Source of the DNA: Cellulosimicrobium cellulans
Lineage (GTDB): Bacteria > Actinomycetota > Actinomycetes > Actinomycetales > Cellulomonadaceae
Reading direction: 5' to 3'
NCBI RefSeq assembly: GCF_024124905.1
Contig: NZ_JAMXST010000006.1
Location: 210,647-274,646 of the forward strand
Length of the DNA stretch: 64,000 nucleotides
This document shows positions 9,079-18,741 of the stretch, one piece after another. A model generated the notes under the pieces. That model saw nothing but the letters and a program-made list of their open reading frames with translations. It ran no database searches and was not told where the DNA came from. The position numbers and the translations under genes were made by a program. Numbering within the stretch: position 1 is the stretch's first letter; each line of letters opens with the position of its first letter.

Positions 9079-12000
9079 GTGCGAATCAAGCTCACGCTGC
9101 ACCGCCCTGACGCCAGCACGACCAACGTCGCCGTCACGGCGGACGCGACGGCCACGGTGCGCGACGTCGCCGAGGCGCTGTTCGCGGGCGACCCCACCCG
9201 GTCGGGCACCGCCGTCCCGGACCGGCTCACGCTCCAGGTCGGCACCGCGCCGTCGGGGTCCGGGCAGGGGCGCGTGCTGTCCCCGACGAGCGACCTCACC
9301 GAGGCGGGGCTGCGGTCCGGGTCGACGGTGTCGATCGTGCGCGTCTCCGAGCAGTTCGACGCGCCTGGGCAGGACCGCGGAGCGGCCGTCGCCGTCCTGC
9401 GCGTGCTCGAGGGGCCGGACGCGGGGCGCGAGTTCCCGCTGCCCGTGGGGACGAGCTACCTCGGCCGCGACCGCAACATGGACATCCGGCTGAGCGACCC
9501 GCAGATCTCCAAGCGGCACGCCCGCCTCACGGTCGGCGAGACGATCGAGATCACGGACACCAACTCGGCCAACGGGCTCGTCATGGGCGGCCAGCGCATG
9601 ACGCGCTCGACGCTCACGTCGTCGGACACGGTGACGATCGGCAGCACGGTCGTGTCCGTCGTCGCGCTGCACCGCACGACGAGCCTCGCGCCGACGAGCC
9701 CGGTCGTCGAGTTCAACCGGTCCCCGCGCGTCGTCGCGCGCTTCCCCGAGCGCAAGCTCAAGGCGCCCAAGCCGCCGCAGCCGCCGGAGCCGCAGCGCTT
9801 CCCCTACCTGGCCATGGTCGCGCCGCTCCTCATGGGCGCGATCCTCTACTCCGTCACGCGCAACGTCCTGTCGATCGTCTTCGTCGGCCTGAGCCCGATC
9901 CTCATGCTCGGTAACTACCTCGACCAGAAGGTGCAGGCGAGGCGCAAGCTCAAGGCGCAGCGCGAGCAGTTCGAGGCGGGGGTCGTCGCGATGCGCGAGA
10001 CGATCGACCGCACGCACGCCGTCGAGCGCGCCGTGCGCCTCTCGGAGGCGCCGTCGGTGGGCGACACGGTCGACGCGGTCCGGCGCCTCGGCGGGCTGAT
10101 GTGGACGCACCGCCCGGAGCACGACGCGTTCCTGACGGTCCGCATCGGGCTCGGCGCCGCGCCGTCGCGCACCCAGCTCGAGCAGCCGGGCGAGAACAAC
10201 ACGCTGCCGGAGTACTGGAACGAGCTGGAGAAGCTGCACGCCCAGTGCGCGACGATCTCGGGCGTCCCGGTCGTCGCGCGCCTGCGCACGGACGGCGCGC
10301 TCGGCGTCGCCGGTGCGGGGTCCGCGGTCGACGCCGTCGCGCGCGGGATCCTCGTCCAGCTCGCGGGCCTGCACTCGCCGTCGGAGCTCGTGCTCGCGGC
10401 CATGACGTCGCAGCGCTCGCGCGCCGACTGGGAGTGGCTCGAGTGGCTGCCGCACACCGGGTCGCCGCACAGCCCGCTGGGTGGCGACCACCTGGCCGAC
10501 AACCCGGGCGCCGCGCAGGCGCTGCTGTCGCAGCTCGAGGACCTGGTCGAGGCGCGCGGGGCAGACCTCGACACGCACGCCGAGCTGCGCGGGCCGATCG
10601 ACCCCGAGGAGGGCGAGGACACGCCCAAGCCGGTGCTGCCGACCGTCGTCGTGCTCGTCGAGGACGACGCCCCGGTGGACCGCTCGCGCCTCACGCGCCT
10701 CGTGGAGCGCGGCGCGGACGCGGGCGTGCACGTCGTCTGGGTCGCCCCCTCGGTAGAGCAGCTCCCGGCCGCGTGCCGCACGTTCGTCCTCGTGGACACC
10801 GTCGACGCCGCGGCCGCGCCGGGTGCCACCGCGGGCGCCACGAGCGGCGAGGTCCGGGTCGGCCGCCTGTCGTTCCCCGTGGCGTGCGAGACGGTGGACC
10901 TCGCGACGGCCCACGAGGTGGCGCGCATCCTGGCCCCGGTGGTCGACGTCGGCGCGCCCGTCGACGACGACTCCGACCTCCCGCGCTCGGTCTCGTACCT
11001 CACGCTCGCGGGTACCGCGCTGGCCGAGGACCCGGGCCGCCTCATCGACGCGTGGCGCGAGAACGGCTCCCTGACGCCGCGCGACGGCTCGCCGCCCGTG
11101 CGGCGCAAGGCGCCGACGAACCTGCGCGGCCTCGTCGGGCACTCGGGGACGGAGCCCCTCTACCTCGACCTGCGCACGCAGGGCCCGCACGCGCTCGTGG
11201 GCGGTACGACCGGTGCGGGCAAGTCGGAGTTCCTCCAGTCCTGGGTGCTCGGCATGGCCGCCGCCCACAGCCCGGACCGCGTGACGTTCCTCTTCGTCGA
11301 CTACAAGGGCGGCGCCGCGTTCGCGGACTGCGTGCACCTCCCGCACACCGTCGGCCTCGTCACCGACCTGTCGCCGCACCTGGTGCGCCGCGCCCTCACG
11401 TCGCTGCGCGCCGAGCTGCGCTACCGCGAGCACCTGCTCAACCGGAAGAAGGCCAAGGACCTCGCCTCGCTGGAGCGGACCGGCGACCCCGACGCGCCGC
11501 CGAGCCTGCTCATCGTGGTCGACGAGTTCGCGGCCCTCGTCAACGAGGTCCCGGAGTTCGTCGACGGCGTCGTGGACGTCGCCCAGCGTGGTCGCTCGCT
11601 CGGCCTGCACCTCATCCTCGCGACGCAGCGTCCGGCCGGCGTCATCAAGGACAACCTGCGCGCGAACACGAACCTGCGCGTCGCGCTGCGCATGGCCGAC
11701 GAGGACGACTCGACGGACATCCTCGGCATCCCGATGGCCGCGCACTTCGACCCGTCGATCCCGGGCCGCGGCGCCGTGAAGACCGGCCCCGGGCGTATCA
11801 CGCCGTTCCAGACCGGCTACGCGGGCGGATGGACGACCTCGCGCCCCGAGCGGCCCCGCATCGACGTCCAGGAGATGGCGTTCGGCTCCGACATCCGCTG
11901 GGAGCTGCCCGAGCCCGAGGTCGAGGAGGTCACCGACCCGGGTCCCAACGACATCGCCCGAGTGGTCGCGACGATCTCGCGGGCCGCGACGGAGGCCGCG

Positions 12001-13557
12001 GTCCCGATGCCGCGCAAGCCCTGGCTGGCCGAGCTCGCCCCGACCTACGACCTCGCGCGGCTGCCCAACCCGCGCACCGACACGATGCTCCTCCTCGGCG
12101 TGGAGGACGACCCGACGACCCAGGCGCAGCCCACGGTCTTCTACGAGCCCGACCGCGACGGCAACATGGCGATCTACGGCACGGGCGGCTCGGGCAAGAG
12201 CGCGACCCTGCGGACGATCGCCGTCTCCGCGGCGATCACGGCGCGCGGCGGCCCCGTCCAGGTCTACGCGATCGACGCGGGCGCGAGCGGCCTGCGCATG
12301 CTCGAGGACCTGCCCCACGTCGGCGCGGTCATCGCGGGCGACGACGAGGAGCGCGTCCAGCGCGTGCTGCGCACGCTGCGCGACCTCGTCGACGAGCGCT
12401 CGGCCCGGTACGCCTCGGTCCGTGCGGGCAGCCTCGACGAGTACCGGCGCCTCGCGAACGCCCCCGACGAGCCGCGCATCCTGCTGCTGGTCGACGGGAT
12501 CGGCGCGTTCCGCGAGTCCTACGAGTTCCGGCCCGCGCACGCGTTCCCCGTGTGGGGCGCGTTCACGGCGATCGCGACCGACGGCCGCCAGGTCGGCGTG
12601 CACGTCGTCGTCGCGGGCGACCGCGCGGCGTCGGTCCCGACGTCGCTGGGGTCGACGATCCAGAAGCGGCTCGTGCTGCGCCTGGCGAGCGAGGACGACT
12701 ACCTGACGCTCGGCGTCCCCAAGGACGTCCTGTCGCTCACGTCCCCGCCCGGCCGCGGTGTGCTCGACGAGAACGAGGTCCAGATCGCGGTCCTGGGCGG
12801 CGACCCGAACGTGGCGCTGCAGGCGCGCGAGCTGGGCAAGCTGCGCGACGCGATGACGCGCCTCGGCATCCAGCAGGCGCCGGGCGTCGAGCGGCTGCCC
12901 GACAGCTTCGCGCTGGACACGCTGCCCGAGGTCACGGGGGGCCGGCCGACCATCGGTCTCGACGACCTCGACATCGCCCCGGTGGCGCTGCCCGCCCGGG
13001 GGACGTTCATGCTCTCGGGTCCGCCCGGGGGCGGTCGCACGACGGCGCTCGTCACCATCGCCCAGGCGGTGCGCCGGGCGCGCGCGGGCCGGGTCGTGTA
13101 CCTCTCGCCGCGCCGCACGAGCATCTCGGCGCTCGACGCGTGGGACACGGCGGCGACGTCGCCCGAGGAGGTCGTGACGCTCCTCGAGTCGCTCACGCAG
13201 GCGCTCGACGGCGGGTCGCTGCGGCCCGGTGCGCTCACCGTGCTCGTCGAGTCGGTGACGGAGTTCACGGGGACGCCGGCGGAGCAGCCGCTCGTCGCGT
13301 TCGTGCGGGCCGCCACGCGTGCCGAGCAGCTCGTCGTGGGCGAGGCCGAGTCGTCGACCTGGGGGCAGGCGTGGGCCATCGCGCAGCCGTTCAAGGCGGG
13401 TCGCAGCGGTCTGCTCCTCACGCCGGGCGACCTCGACGGCGACACGTTGCTCGGGACCGGTCTCGGCCGGATCCGGCGCGCGGACTTCCCGCCGGGACGA
13501 GGCTTCCTCGTCGTCTCCGGGAGGGCGCGCAAGCTGCACGTCGCGCTCCCGCGGTAG
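9079..13557 (+). CDS. EssC/EccC-type FtsK/SpoIIIE ATPase of a type VII secretion-like system
   Basis: 1492 residues, GTG start. The first 95 residues look like a ubiquitin/YukD-type beta-grasp. An FHA domain follows (about 110-200: YLGRDRNMDIRLSDP, ISKRHARL). Two membrane helices (about 235-280) lead into three FtsK-type ATPase modules. Module 1 has Walker A GGTTGAGKSE (Lys715) and Walker B LLIVVDEFAAL. Module 2 has GTGGSGKS (Lys1040) and ILLLVDGIGAF. Module 3 has GPPGGGRTT with Arg1320 in place of the Walker lysine and is probably inactive as an ATPase. Proteins of this kind energise export of WXG100 substrates, and a WXG100 gene follows. The FHA layout is closer to firmicute EssC than to mycobacterial EccC. 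Confidence 0.9.
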   Translation: MRIKLTLHRPDASTTNVAVTADATATVRDVAEALFAGDPTRSGTAVPDRLTLQVGTAPSGSGQGRVLSPTSDLTEAGLRSGSTVSIVRVSEQFDAPGQDRGAAVAVLRVLEGPDAGREFPLPVGTSYLGRDRNMDIRLSDPQISKRHARLTVGETIEITDTNSANGLVMGGQRMTRSTLTSSDTVTIGSTVVSVVALHRTTSLAPTSPVVEFNRSPRVVARFPERKLKAPKPPQPPEPQRFPYLAMVAPLLMGAILYSVTRNVLSIVFVGLSPILMLGNYLDQKVQARRKLKAQREQFEAGVVAMRETIDRTHAVERAVRLSEAPSVGDTVDAVRRLGGLMWTHRPEHDAFLTVRIGLGAAPSRTQLEQPGENNTLPEYWNELEKLHAQCATISGVPVVARLRTDGALGVAGAGSAVDAVARGILVQLAGLHSPSELVLAAMTSQRSRADWEWLEWLPHTGSPHSPLGGDHLADNPGAAQALLSQLEDLVEARGADLDTHAELRGPIDPEEGEDTPKPVLPTVVVLVEDDAPVDRSRLTRLVERGADAGVHVVWVAPSVEQLPAACRTFVLVDTVDAAAAPGATAGATSGEVRVGRLSFPVACETVDLATAHEVARILAPVVDVGAPVDDDSDLPRSVSYLTLAGTALAEDPGRLIDAWRENGSLTPRDGSPPVRRKAPTNLRGLVGHSGTEPLYLDLRTQGPHALVGGTTGAGKSEFLQSWVLGMAAAHSPDRVTFLFVDYKGGAAFADCVHLPHTVGLVTDLSPHLVRRALTSLRAELRYREHLLNRKKAKDLASLERTGDPDAPPSLLIVVDEFAALVNEVPEFVDGVVDVAQRGRSLGLHLILATQRPAGVIKDNLRANTNLRVALRMADEDDSTDILGIPMAAHFDPSIPGRGAVKTGPGRITPFQTGYAGGWTTSRPERPRIDVQEMAFGSDIRWELPEPEVEEVTDPGPNDIARVVATISRAATEAAVPMPRKPWLAELAPTYDLARLPNPRTDTMLLLGVEDDPTTQAQPTVFYEPDRDGNMAIYGTGGSGKSATLRTIAVSAAITARGGPVQVYAIDAGASGLRMLEDLPHVGAVIAGDDEERVQRVLRTLRDLVDERSARYASVRAGSLDEYRRLANAPDEPRILLLVDGIGAFRESYEFRPAHAFPVWGAFTAIATDGRQVGVHVVVAGDRAASVPTSLGSTIQKRLVLRLASEDDYLTLGVPKDVLSLTSPPGRGVLDENEVQIAVLGGDPNVALQARELGKLRDAMTRLGIQQAPGVERLPDSFALDTLPEVTGGRPTIGLDDLDIAPVALPARGTFMLSGPPGGGRTTALVTIAQAVRRARAGRVVYLSPRRTSISALDAWDTAATSPEEVVTLLESLTQALDGGSLRPGALTVLVESVTEFTGTPAEQPLVAFVRAATRAEQLVVGEAESSTWGQAWAIAQPFKAGRSGLLLTPGDLDGDTLLGTGLGRIRRADFPPGRGFLVVSGRARKLHVALPR

Positions 13558-13581
13558 CGACGTGACGCCCGTGGGGACCTC

Positions 13582-13599
13582 ATGGGGACACCTCCCCAT
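13582..13599. promoter_or_regulatory. Inverted repeat upstream of the WXG100 gene
   Basis: ATGGGGA and TCCCCAT are separated by four bases, between the ATPase stop and the WXG100 start. It could be an operator or a weak processing hairpin. No clear promoter hexamers accompany it; a TTGAGT lies about 25 bases downstream. Confidence 0.3.
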
Positions 13600-13692
13600 C
13601 GACGGGGCTCGCGGGCCGATGGTTGAGTAGGGCCATCGACAACGGGACGACGTCCACGCAGGGTGGGGGTCGAGACACAGAAGGAGAACACC

Positions 13693-13965
13693 ATGGCTGG
13701 TGGCATGTGGGGCGCGAACGTCGAGGAGCTGCGTGGGCTCGGTCAGACGCTGCAGCAGAAGGCGGACGAGATCCGCACGACCATGCAGAACCTGAACTCG
13801 CAGATCCAGAGCGTGCCGTGGGAGGGCCCCGACGCCCAGCAGTTCAAGGGCAGCGACTGGCCGGCCGCGCAGACGCAGCTCAACAACGTCGCGCAGACGC
13901 TGACGGACGCGGGCCAGAAGGCCACGCAGAACGCGCAGCAGCAGGAGCAGGCTTCGAACAGCTGA
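13693..13965 (+). CDS. WXG100 family type VII secretion substrate
   Basis: 90 residues. The ATG at 13693 is chosen because AAGGAGA lies just upstream and the product then starts MAGGMWGANVEEL. Two amphipathic helices flank a WEG turn (SVPWEGPDAQQF), the WXG signature of EsxA/EsxB-type proteins; Gln/Asn-rich helices are usual. Length is close to the family norm of about 100 residues. It is the likely substrate or core subunit of the ATPase encoded immediately upstream. No second esx gene is visible, so it may act as a homodimer. A strong terminator follows. Confidence 0.93.
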   Translation: MAGGMWGANVEELRGLGQTLQQKADEIRTTMQNLNSQIQSVPWEGPDAQQFKGSDWPAAQTQLNNVAQTLTDAGQKATQNAQQQEQASNS

Positions 13966-13982
13966 TCCGCTGAGCTCCACGC

Positions 13983-14015
13983 AGGGCGCGGGACCCGGGA
14001 CGGGTCCCGCGCCCT
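13983..14015 (+). terminator. Terminator after the WXG100 gene
   Basis: Perfect 14-bp G/C stem with a 5-base loop, 18 bases past the stop. There is no long U run, as is common in actinobacteria. Confidence 0.75.
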
Positions 14016-14144
14016 CCGTGTGCCCGGGGTCGGACGTGGCGCGCTGACGGGCGGCCGGGCGGTCGGTGGTCCGACGGTCTGCGAGACTGCTGGCGCGCCC
14101 CGCGCCGCCGGCGCGCGACGAGAGCGACCGAGAGGACCTGACGC

Positions 14145-14618
14145 ATGGCCGAGCTGCGCTACCCGAGCGACGACTTCCCCGCGCCCGTGGGGGTGCGGCT
14201 CGACGCGCCCGACCGCTGGGTCCCGCTGCCCCACGTCGCCCTGCCGCTCGCGCTCGGGCGCGAGGTCGAGGAGGGGGAGTTCAACCCGAACGTCATCGTC
14301 GTGGTCTCGCGCATCCGGGCCGAGCAGACGCTCGACGACGCGCACGCCGAGGTGCTGCGCAAGCTCAAGCCGCTGCCGCGGCTGCGTCAGCTCGACGGCG
14401 GCGACGTGGACGTGGACGGCCTGCCGGGGCGGTGGGTCGAGGCGTCCTTCAAGGGCGGCGGGGGAGCGGTGCTGGTGCAGTCGGTGCGGACGGTCGTCGT
14501 CCCGCGCGGGCCGGTGGCCGACCTCGTCCAGACGACGGGGACGTGCACGCTCCTCCAGCACCCGTGGGCCGCGGCGGAGATCCGCGCGATCCAGGAGAGC
14601 CTGTGCGTCGACCGCTGA
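14145..14618 (+). CDS. LpqN/PsbP-fold-like protein of unknown function
   Basis: 157 residues, ATG preceded by GAGAGGA. No signal peptide, membrane helix or catalytic motif is visible. The sequence alternates beta-strands and short helices (VGVRLDAPDRWVPLP; NVIVVVSRI; WVEASFKGGGGAVLVQSVRTVVV), resembling the Mog1/PsbP-like fold of LpqN-type proteins often seen near type VII secretion genes. That assignment is a fold-level guess. It lies downstream of the WXG100 gene but behind a terminator, so it is probably transcribed separately. Confidence 0.5.
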   Translation: MAELRYPSDDFPAPVGVRLDAPDRWVPLPHVALPLALGREVEEGEFNPNVIVVVSRIRAEQTLDDAHAEVLRKLKPLPRLRQLDGGDVDVDGLPGRWVEASFKGGGGAVLVQSVRTVVVPRGPVADLVQTTGTCTLLQHPWAAAEIRAIQESLCVDR

Positions 14619-14728
14619 CCCGGCGTTACATTCGCCCGGATCACAAGACGAGGTATCCACCAGGCGAGACCGGTGAGACCCTGGTCATGGAGGAGAGGGC
14701 CCGAGTGAGGCGACCCTCACCCCAGTCG

Positions 14729-14734
14729 TACAAT
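14729..14734 (+). promoter_or_regulatory. Candidate -10 element for the reductase gene
   Basis: TACAAT about 100 bases upstream of the GTG start of the FprA-type gene. The matching -35 region (about 14706-14711) is poor. The 217-base gap between the neighbouring genes holds nothing else recognisable. Confidence 0.35.
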
Positions 14735-14835
14735 CGAGAGGTCTCCTGCGGCCGGTACCCACTCCGGTCGACGCGGAACGGCCCGTCGGCCGCGCGGGAG
14801 AGACCCCCGTCCTCGACCGGAAGGCGCACCGTCCT

Positions 14836-16248
14836 GTGAGCAGCATCCGTCCACTGCGCGTCGCGATCGTCGGCGCTGGTCCCGCCGGGATCTACGCCGC
14901 GGACATCCTGTCCAAGACCGACCTCGACGTGAGCATCGACCTGTTCGAGCGTCTGCCTGCGCCGTTCGGCCTCGTGCGCTACGGCGTCGCGCCGGACCAC
15001 CCGCGCATCAAGCAGATCATCGTGGCGCTCCACAAGGTGCTGAGCCGCGGCGACATCCGCCTGCTCGCGAACGTGGACTACGGCGTCGACCTCAAGCTGG
15101 ACGACCTGCGCCAGTACTACGACGCGGTGATCTTCTCCACGGGATCGATCCGCGACGCGGCCCTGCCGATCGAGGGCATCGACCTGCCGGGCTCGTACGG
15201 CGCGGCCGACTTCGTGTCCTGGTACGACGGCCACCCCGACGTCCCGCGCACGTGGCCGCTCGAGGCGCAGCAGGTCGCGGTCGTCGGGGCCGGCAACGTG
15301 GCGCTCGACGTCGCGCGCGTGCTCGCCAAGCACGCGGACGACCTGCTGCCGACCGAGGTCCCGCAGAACGTCTACGAGATCCTCAAGGCCTCGCCGGTCA
15401 CGGACGTGCACGTCTTCGCCCGCCGAGGGCCGGCGCAGGCCAAGTTCTCGCCGCTCGAGCTGCGGGAGCTGGGCCACGTCCCCGACGTCGACGTCATCGT
15501 GTACCCGGAGGACTTCGAGTTCGACGAGGGGTCGATGGCGGCCATCAGCTCGTCCAACCAGACCAAGCAGGTCGTCAAGACCCTCACGGACTGGACGCTC
15601 AAGGACCCGAGCGAGAACACGGCGTCGCGCCGCCTGCACCTGCACTTCCTCCACGCGCCGGCGGCGGTCCTCGGCGACGGCAAGGTCGAGGCGCTGCGCA
15701 CCGAGCGCACGCGGCTCAACGGCGACGGCACCGTCTCCGGCACGGGCGAGTTCCACGAGTGGCCCGTGCAGGCCGTGTACCGCGCGGTCGGCTACTTCGG
15801 GTCGCCGCTGCCGGAGATCCCGTTCGACGAGCTCAAGGGCGTCATCCCGAACCGCGAGGGCCGGGTCATCGACATCGACGGCGAGCACATCCCCGGCGTG
15901 TACGCGACGGGCTGGATCAAGCGCGGCCCCGTCGGCCTCATCGGCCACACCAAGTCGGACGCCTCCGAGACGATCCGCCACCTCGTCGAGGACGTCACCG
16001 GTGCGGGCGACGGCGGCGACGTCGCGGCCGCGGACCTCGCGGCGGGGCGCGTCGCCCCGCTCGGGGACCCCGAGGCCGTCGTGGAGTTCCTCCGCGAGCG
16101 CGGCGTCGACCACATCGAGTGGTCCGGCTGGGAGCTGCTCGACGCGTACGAGCGCTCCCTCGGCGAGCCGCACGGGCGCGAGCGCATCAAGGTCGTGCCG
16201 CGCGAGGACATGATCCGCGTGGCGCGCGGCGAGACGCAGGTCGGCTGA
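14836..16248 (+). CDS. fprA: FprA-type NADPH:ferredoxin/adrenodoxin-like reductase
   Basis: 470 residues, GTG start. The FAD-binding dinucleotide fold is at the N-terminus (VAIVGAGPAGIYAA) and the NADPH-binding fold in the middle (VAVVGAGNVALDVAR). The LVRYGVAPDHPRIK segment and the C-terminal GVYATGWIKRGPVGLIGHTK are characteristic of the adrenodoxin-reductase/FprA family, which moves electrons between NADP(H) and ferredoxins. Length fits FprA (about 455). It is monocistronic with its own terminator. The electron partner is not encoded in this window. Confidence 0.93.
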   Translation: MSSIRPLRVAIVGAGPAGIYAADILSKTDLDVSIDLFERLPAPFGLVRYGVAPDHPRIKQIIVALHKVLSRGDIRLLANVDYGVDLKLDDLRQYYDAVIFSTGSIRDAALPIEGIDLPGSYGAADFVSWYDGHPDVPRTWPLEAQQVAVVGAGNVALDVARVLAKHADDLLPTEVPQNVYEILKASPVTDVHVFARRGPAQAKFSPLELRELGHVPDVDVIVYPEDFEFDEGSMAAISSSNQTKQVVKTLTDWTLKDPSENTASRRLHLHFLHAPAAVLGDGKVEALRTERTRLNGDGTVSGTGEFHEWPVQAVYRAVGYFGSPLPEIPFDELKGVIPNREGRVIDIDGEHIPGVYATGWIKRGPVGLIGHTKSDASETIRHLVEDVTGAGDGGDVAAADLAAGRVAPLGDPEAVVEFLRERGVDHIEWSGWELLDAYERSLGEPHGRERIKVVPREDMIRVARGETQVG

Positions 16249-16276
16249 CCCGGCGGTCGCGCCCGAGCACCTGAGC

Positions 16277-16315
16277 ACGACGGCGCCCCACCCGCTCCGG
16301 GTGGGGCGCCGTCGT
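16277..16315 (+). terminator. Strong terminator after the reductase gene
   Basis: 17-18 bp perfect stem with a 3-5 base loop, followed by CGTCG repeats. It separates the reductase gene from htpX. Confidence 0.85.
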
Positions 16316-16436
16316 CGTCGTGCCCGGGAACGGGACGGTCGCCTCGGGCGTTCATCAGGTGGGCGTCGACGGGGTCGGCGCCCGTCGGGTGCCCGGCGGA
16401 CCACGCGGGTGCCCGGGGCGCGGAAGGGAGCACAGC

Positions 16437-17321
16437 GTGGGGCGTCAGCACTTCAACGGTCTCAAGACGGCCGGCCTGTTCGGCGTCATGTGGGCCATCG
16501 TCCTCGGCCTCTGGGCGCTGTTCGGCGCCAGGGCGAACCTGCTGTGGCTGTTCGTCGGCATCGGGCTCGTGACGACGTTCTACGGGTACTGGAACTCCGA
16601 CAAGATCGCGATCCGCGCGATGCACGCGCGCCCCGTGAGCGAGCTCGAGCAGCCCGCGATGTACCGGATCGTGCGCGAGCTCTCGACGGAGGCGCGCCAG
16701 CCGATGCCCCGCCTCTACGTCTCGCCGACGCAGGCGCCCAACGCGTTCGCGACGGGCCGCAACCCCAGGAACGCGGCCGTGTGCTGCACGGAGGGCATCC
16801 TGCGCCTCCTCGACGAGCGCGAGCTGCGCGGGGTGCTCGGGCACGAGCTCATGCACGTGTACAACCGCGACATCCTCACGTCGTCGGTCGCGGGCGCGCT
16901 GGCAGGCGTGATCACGTCGCTCGCGCAGTTCCTGCTGATCTTCGGCGGTGACCGCGACCGCGGCGGCAACCCGCTCGCGGCGATCGCGATGGTCGTCCTC
17001 GCGCCCGTCGCGGCGATGCTGATCCAGCTCGCCATCTCGCGCACGCGCGAGTACGACGCCGACGAGGACGGCGCGAAGCTCACGGGCGACCCGCTCGCCC
17101 TCGCGTCCGCGCTGCGCAAGCTCGACGCGGGCACGCAGCGGGCCCCGCTCCCGCAGAACCGCGACCTCGTGGACGTCTCGCACCTCATGATCGCGAACCC
17201 GTTCCGTGGTGCGGGCGTCGCCAAGATGTTCGCGACCCACCCCCTGATGGCGGAGCGCATCAAGCGGCTCGAGACGATGGCCGGCCACGGCCCGGGCTAC
17301 GGCGGCATCACCTACCACTGA
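16437..17321 (+). CDS. htpX: HtpX-type membrane zinc metalloprotease (M48)
   Basis: 294 residues from a GTG at 16437, chosen because GGAAGGGAG lies 7 bases upstream and the product then starts like HtpX homologues (usual length about 285). Two N-terminal membrane helices precede the zinc site GHELMH (HExxH), with the third ligand in EYDADEDG. Two more helices lie around residues 145-200. HtpX degrades misfolded membrane proteins and is normally stress induced. It appears to be a single-gene unit behind a strong terminator. Confidence 0.93.
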   Translation: MGRQHFNGLKTAGLFGVMWAIVLGLWALFGARANLLWLFVGIGLVTTFYGYWNSDKIAIRAMHARPVSELEQPAMYRIVRELSTEARQPMPRLYVSPTQAPNAFATGRNPRNAAVCCTEGILRLLDERELRGVLGHELMHVYNRDILTSSVAGALAGVITSLAQFLLIFGGDRDRGGNPLAAIAMVVLAPVAAMLIQLAISRTREYDADEDGAKLTGDPLALASALRKLDAGTQRAPLPQNRDLVDVSHLMIANPFRGAGVAKMFATHPLMAERIKRLETMAGHGPGYGGITYH

Positions 17322-17406
17322 CGGGCGCGGGGCGGCGTGCCGGGCGGGGCCACGGGCGCGGCAGACGCGCAGCGCCGACGCGCGGGGCAGGTGGCACGAT
17401 GACCCC

Positions 17407-17796
17407 GTGCCCCGCCGCCGAACGCATCTCGCGCGCGACCTCGCCCTCGTGCTCCTCGCCGTCGGCGGGCCCACGCTCGTGCTGCGCCAACGGCACGGCC
17501 ACGGGTGGATTGTCGACGACGTGGTCACCGCCGTGACGGTCTCGGGTCTCGCGTGCCTGTCCGCCGCGGTCGGTCTCGCGCTGACGCGGCGCGCGCCCGG
17601 CCCGGTCGCGCGCGAGACGGCGCTCTACGTCGTCGTGGGCGTCTTCACCGCCGTCGGGGCGGCCGTCGGCACGTGGCGCGTCCTCGACGACCAGGCGCTC
17701 GCCCAGGGCTGGGTCGGCCTGCTCGCCGCGTACGTCGCGGTCGCCCTCCACGTCGGGCTGGCGGTCACGGCGCGGAGGCGCCGCCCGGCGCGCTGA
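17407..17796 (+). CDS. Small integral membrane protein, unknown
   Basis: 129 residues, GTG start. About four hydrophobic helices (residues 9-25, 40-60, 68-88, 98-118) with basic ends; no family recognised. Its 3' end overlaps the convergent HAD gene by 32 bases, so the two transcripts are antisense at their ends. Confidence 0.6.
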   Translation: MPRRRTHLARDLALVLLAVGGPTLVLRQRHGHGWIVDDVVTAVTVSGLACLSAAVGLALTRRAPGPVARETALYVVVGVFTAVGAAVGTWRVLDDQALAQGWVGLLAAYVAVALHVGLAVTARRRRPAR

Positions 17797-18733
17797 CCCC
17801 CAGCGCGTCGAGGAGGACGGCGGCGACGCCGTCGTCGTCGTTCGCGGCGGTGCGGTCGGTCGCCGCGGCCAGGACGTCGGGGTGCGCGTTCGCGACGGCG
17901 AACGAGCGGCCCGCCCAGCGCAGCATGGGCAGGTCGTTGGGCATGTCCCCGAACGCCCAGACGTCGCGGGCGTCGACGCCGAGCCGGTCGCACCAGCGCG
18001 CGAGCGCGGCGTCCTTCGTCACGGCCGGGGCGAGCAGCTCGGCGAGGCCCGCCGCCCCGGAGTAGGCGAGGTGCGCCCGGTCGCCGACCGCGTCGCGCAC
18101 GCGCGCGAAGAACGTCTCCTGCGCCGTCGTCTGCCCGTCCGCGACGACGACGGGCTGCGTCGCGGGGGCGTCCTCGACCGGCGCGCCGGGGTCCCGCGCG
18201 AGGATCTTGCCGACGGGCTGCCGGGGGCCGGTGCCGGGGGTGGCGCCGGGGGCGGCGAGCGTCGACTCGACCGCGGCGACGACGTCCGCGTCGTCGTCCG
18301 GGGTGGAGCGGAAGCCCGGGTCGAACGTCGGCCCGTCGACTCTCTCGAACGCGAGCGCGACGCCCGGCACGGCGGCGCGCAGGTCGGCGACGAGCGCGGC
18401 CGCCTCGTCCGGGGCGAAGCCGCACACGTCGAGCGGGCTCGCGGTGGCCAGGTCCCACACGGCCGCGCCGCCGAGGCAGATGACGTGCCCGTGCCCGCCG
18501 ACGACGTCGGCGAGCTGGTCGAGCCAGCGCGGCGGGCGCGCCGTGACGAACACCACCTCCACCCCGGCGTCCTCGGCGGCGCGCAGCGCGGCGCGCGTGC
18601 GCTCCGAGACGGTCCCGTCGGACCGCAGGAGCGTGCCGTCGAGGTCCGTCGCGACGACGCGCGGGAGCGCGCTCGACGACGCGGCAGGGCGACCCGGTGC
18701 GACCGGGGACGCGCCGCCGTCGCGCAGGGTCAC
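17765..18733 (-). CDS. HAD-superfamily Cof-type phosphatase
   Basis: 322 residues; GTG start at 18733, 8 bases after the YajQ stop. HAD motif I is DLDGTLLRSDG, motif II lies in VVFVTARPP, the motif III lysine is near AVTKDAAL, and motif IV is GDMPNDLPML. The large cap between motifs II and III is of the Cof (type IIB) kind that acts on sugar phosphates and similar small molecules. The substrate cannot be predicted. It probably forms an operon with the YajQ gene. Confidence 0.88.
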   Translation of the reverse strand: MTLRDGGASPVAPGRPAASSSALPRVVATDLDGTLLRSDGTVSERTRAALRAAEDAGVEVVFVTARPPRWLDQLADVVGGHGHVICLGGAAVWDLATASPLDVCGFAPDEAAALVADLRAAVPGVALAFERVDGPTFDPGFRSTPDDDADVVAAVESTLAAPGATPGTGPRQPVGKILARDPGAPVEDAPATQPVVVADGQTTAQETFFARVRDAVGDRAHLAYSGAAGLAELLAPAVTKDAALARWCDRLGVDARDVWAFGDMPNDLPMLRWAGRSFAVANAHPDVLAAATDRTAANDDDGVAAVLLDALGVSAPGGASAP

Positions 18734-18741
18734 GGCGAGCG

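Noticed and set aside
8113..13980. Very long open frame on the minus strand opposite the EssC-type ATPase
   Set aside because: High-GC codon bias opens the antisense frame; the product is Arg/Asp/Val low complexity with no domain, while the plus strand encodes a clear ATPase.
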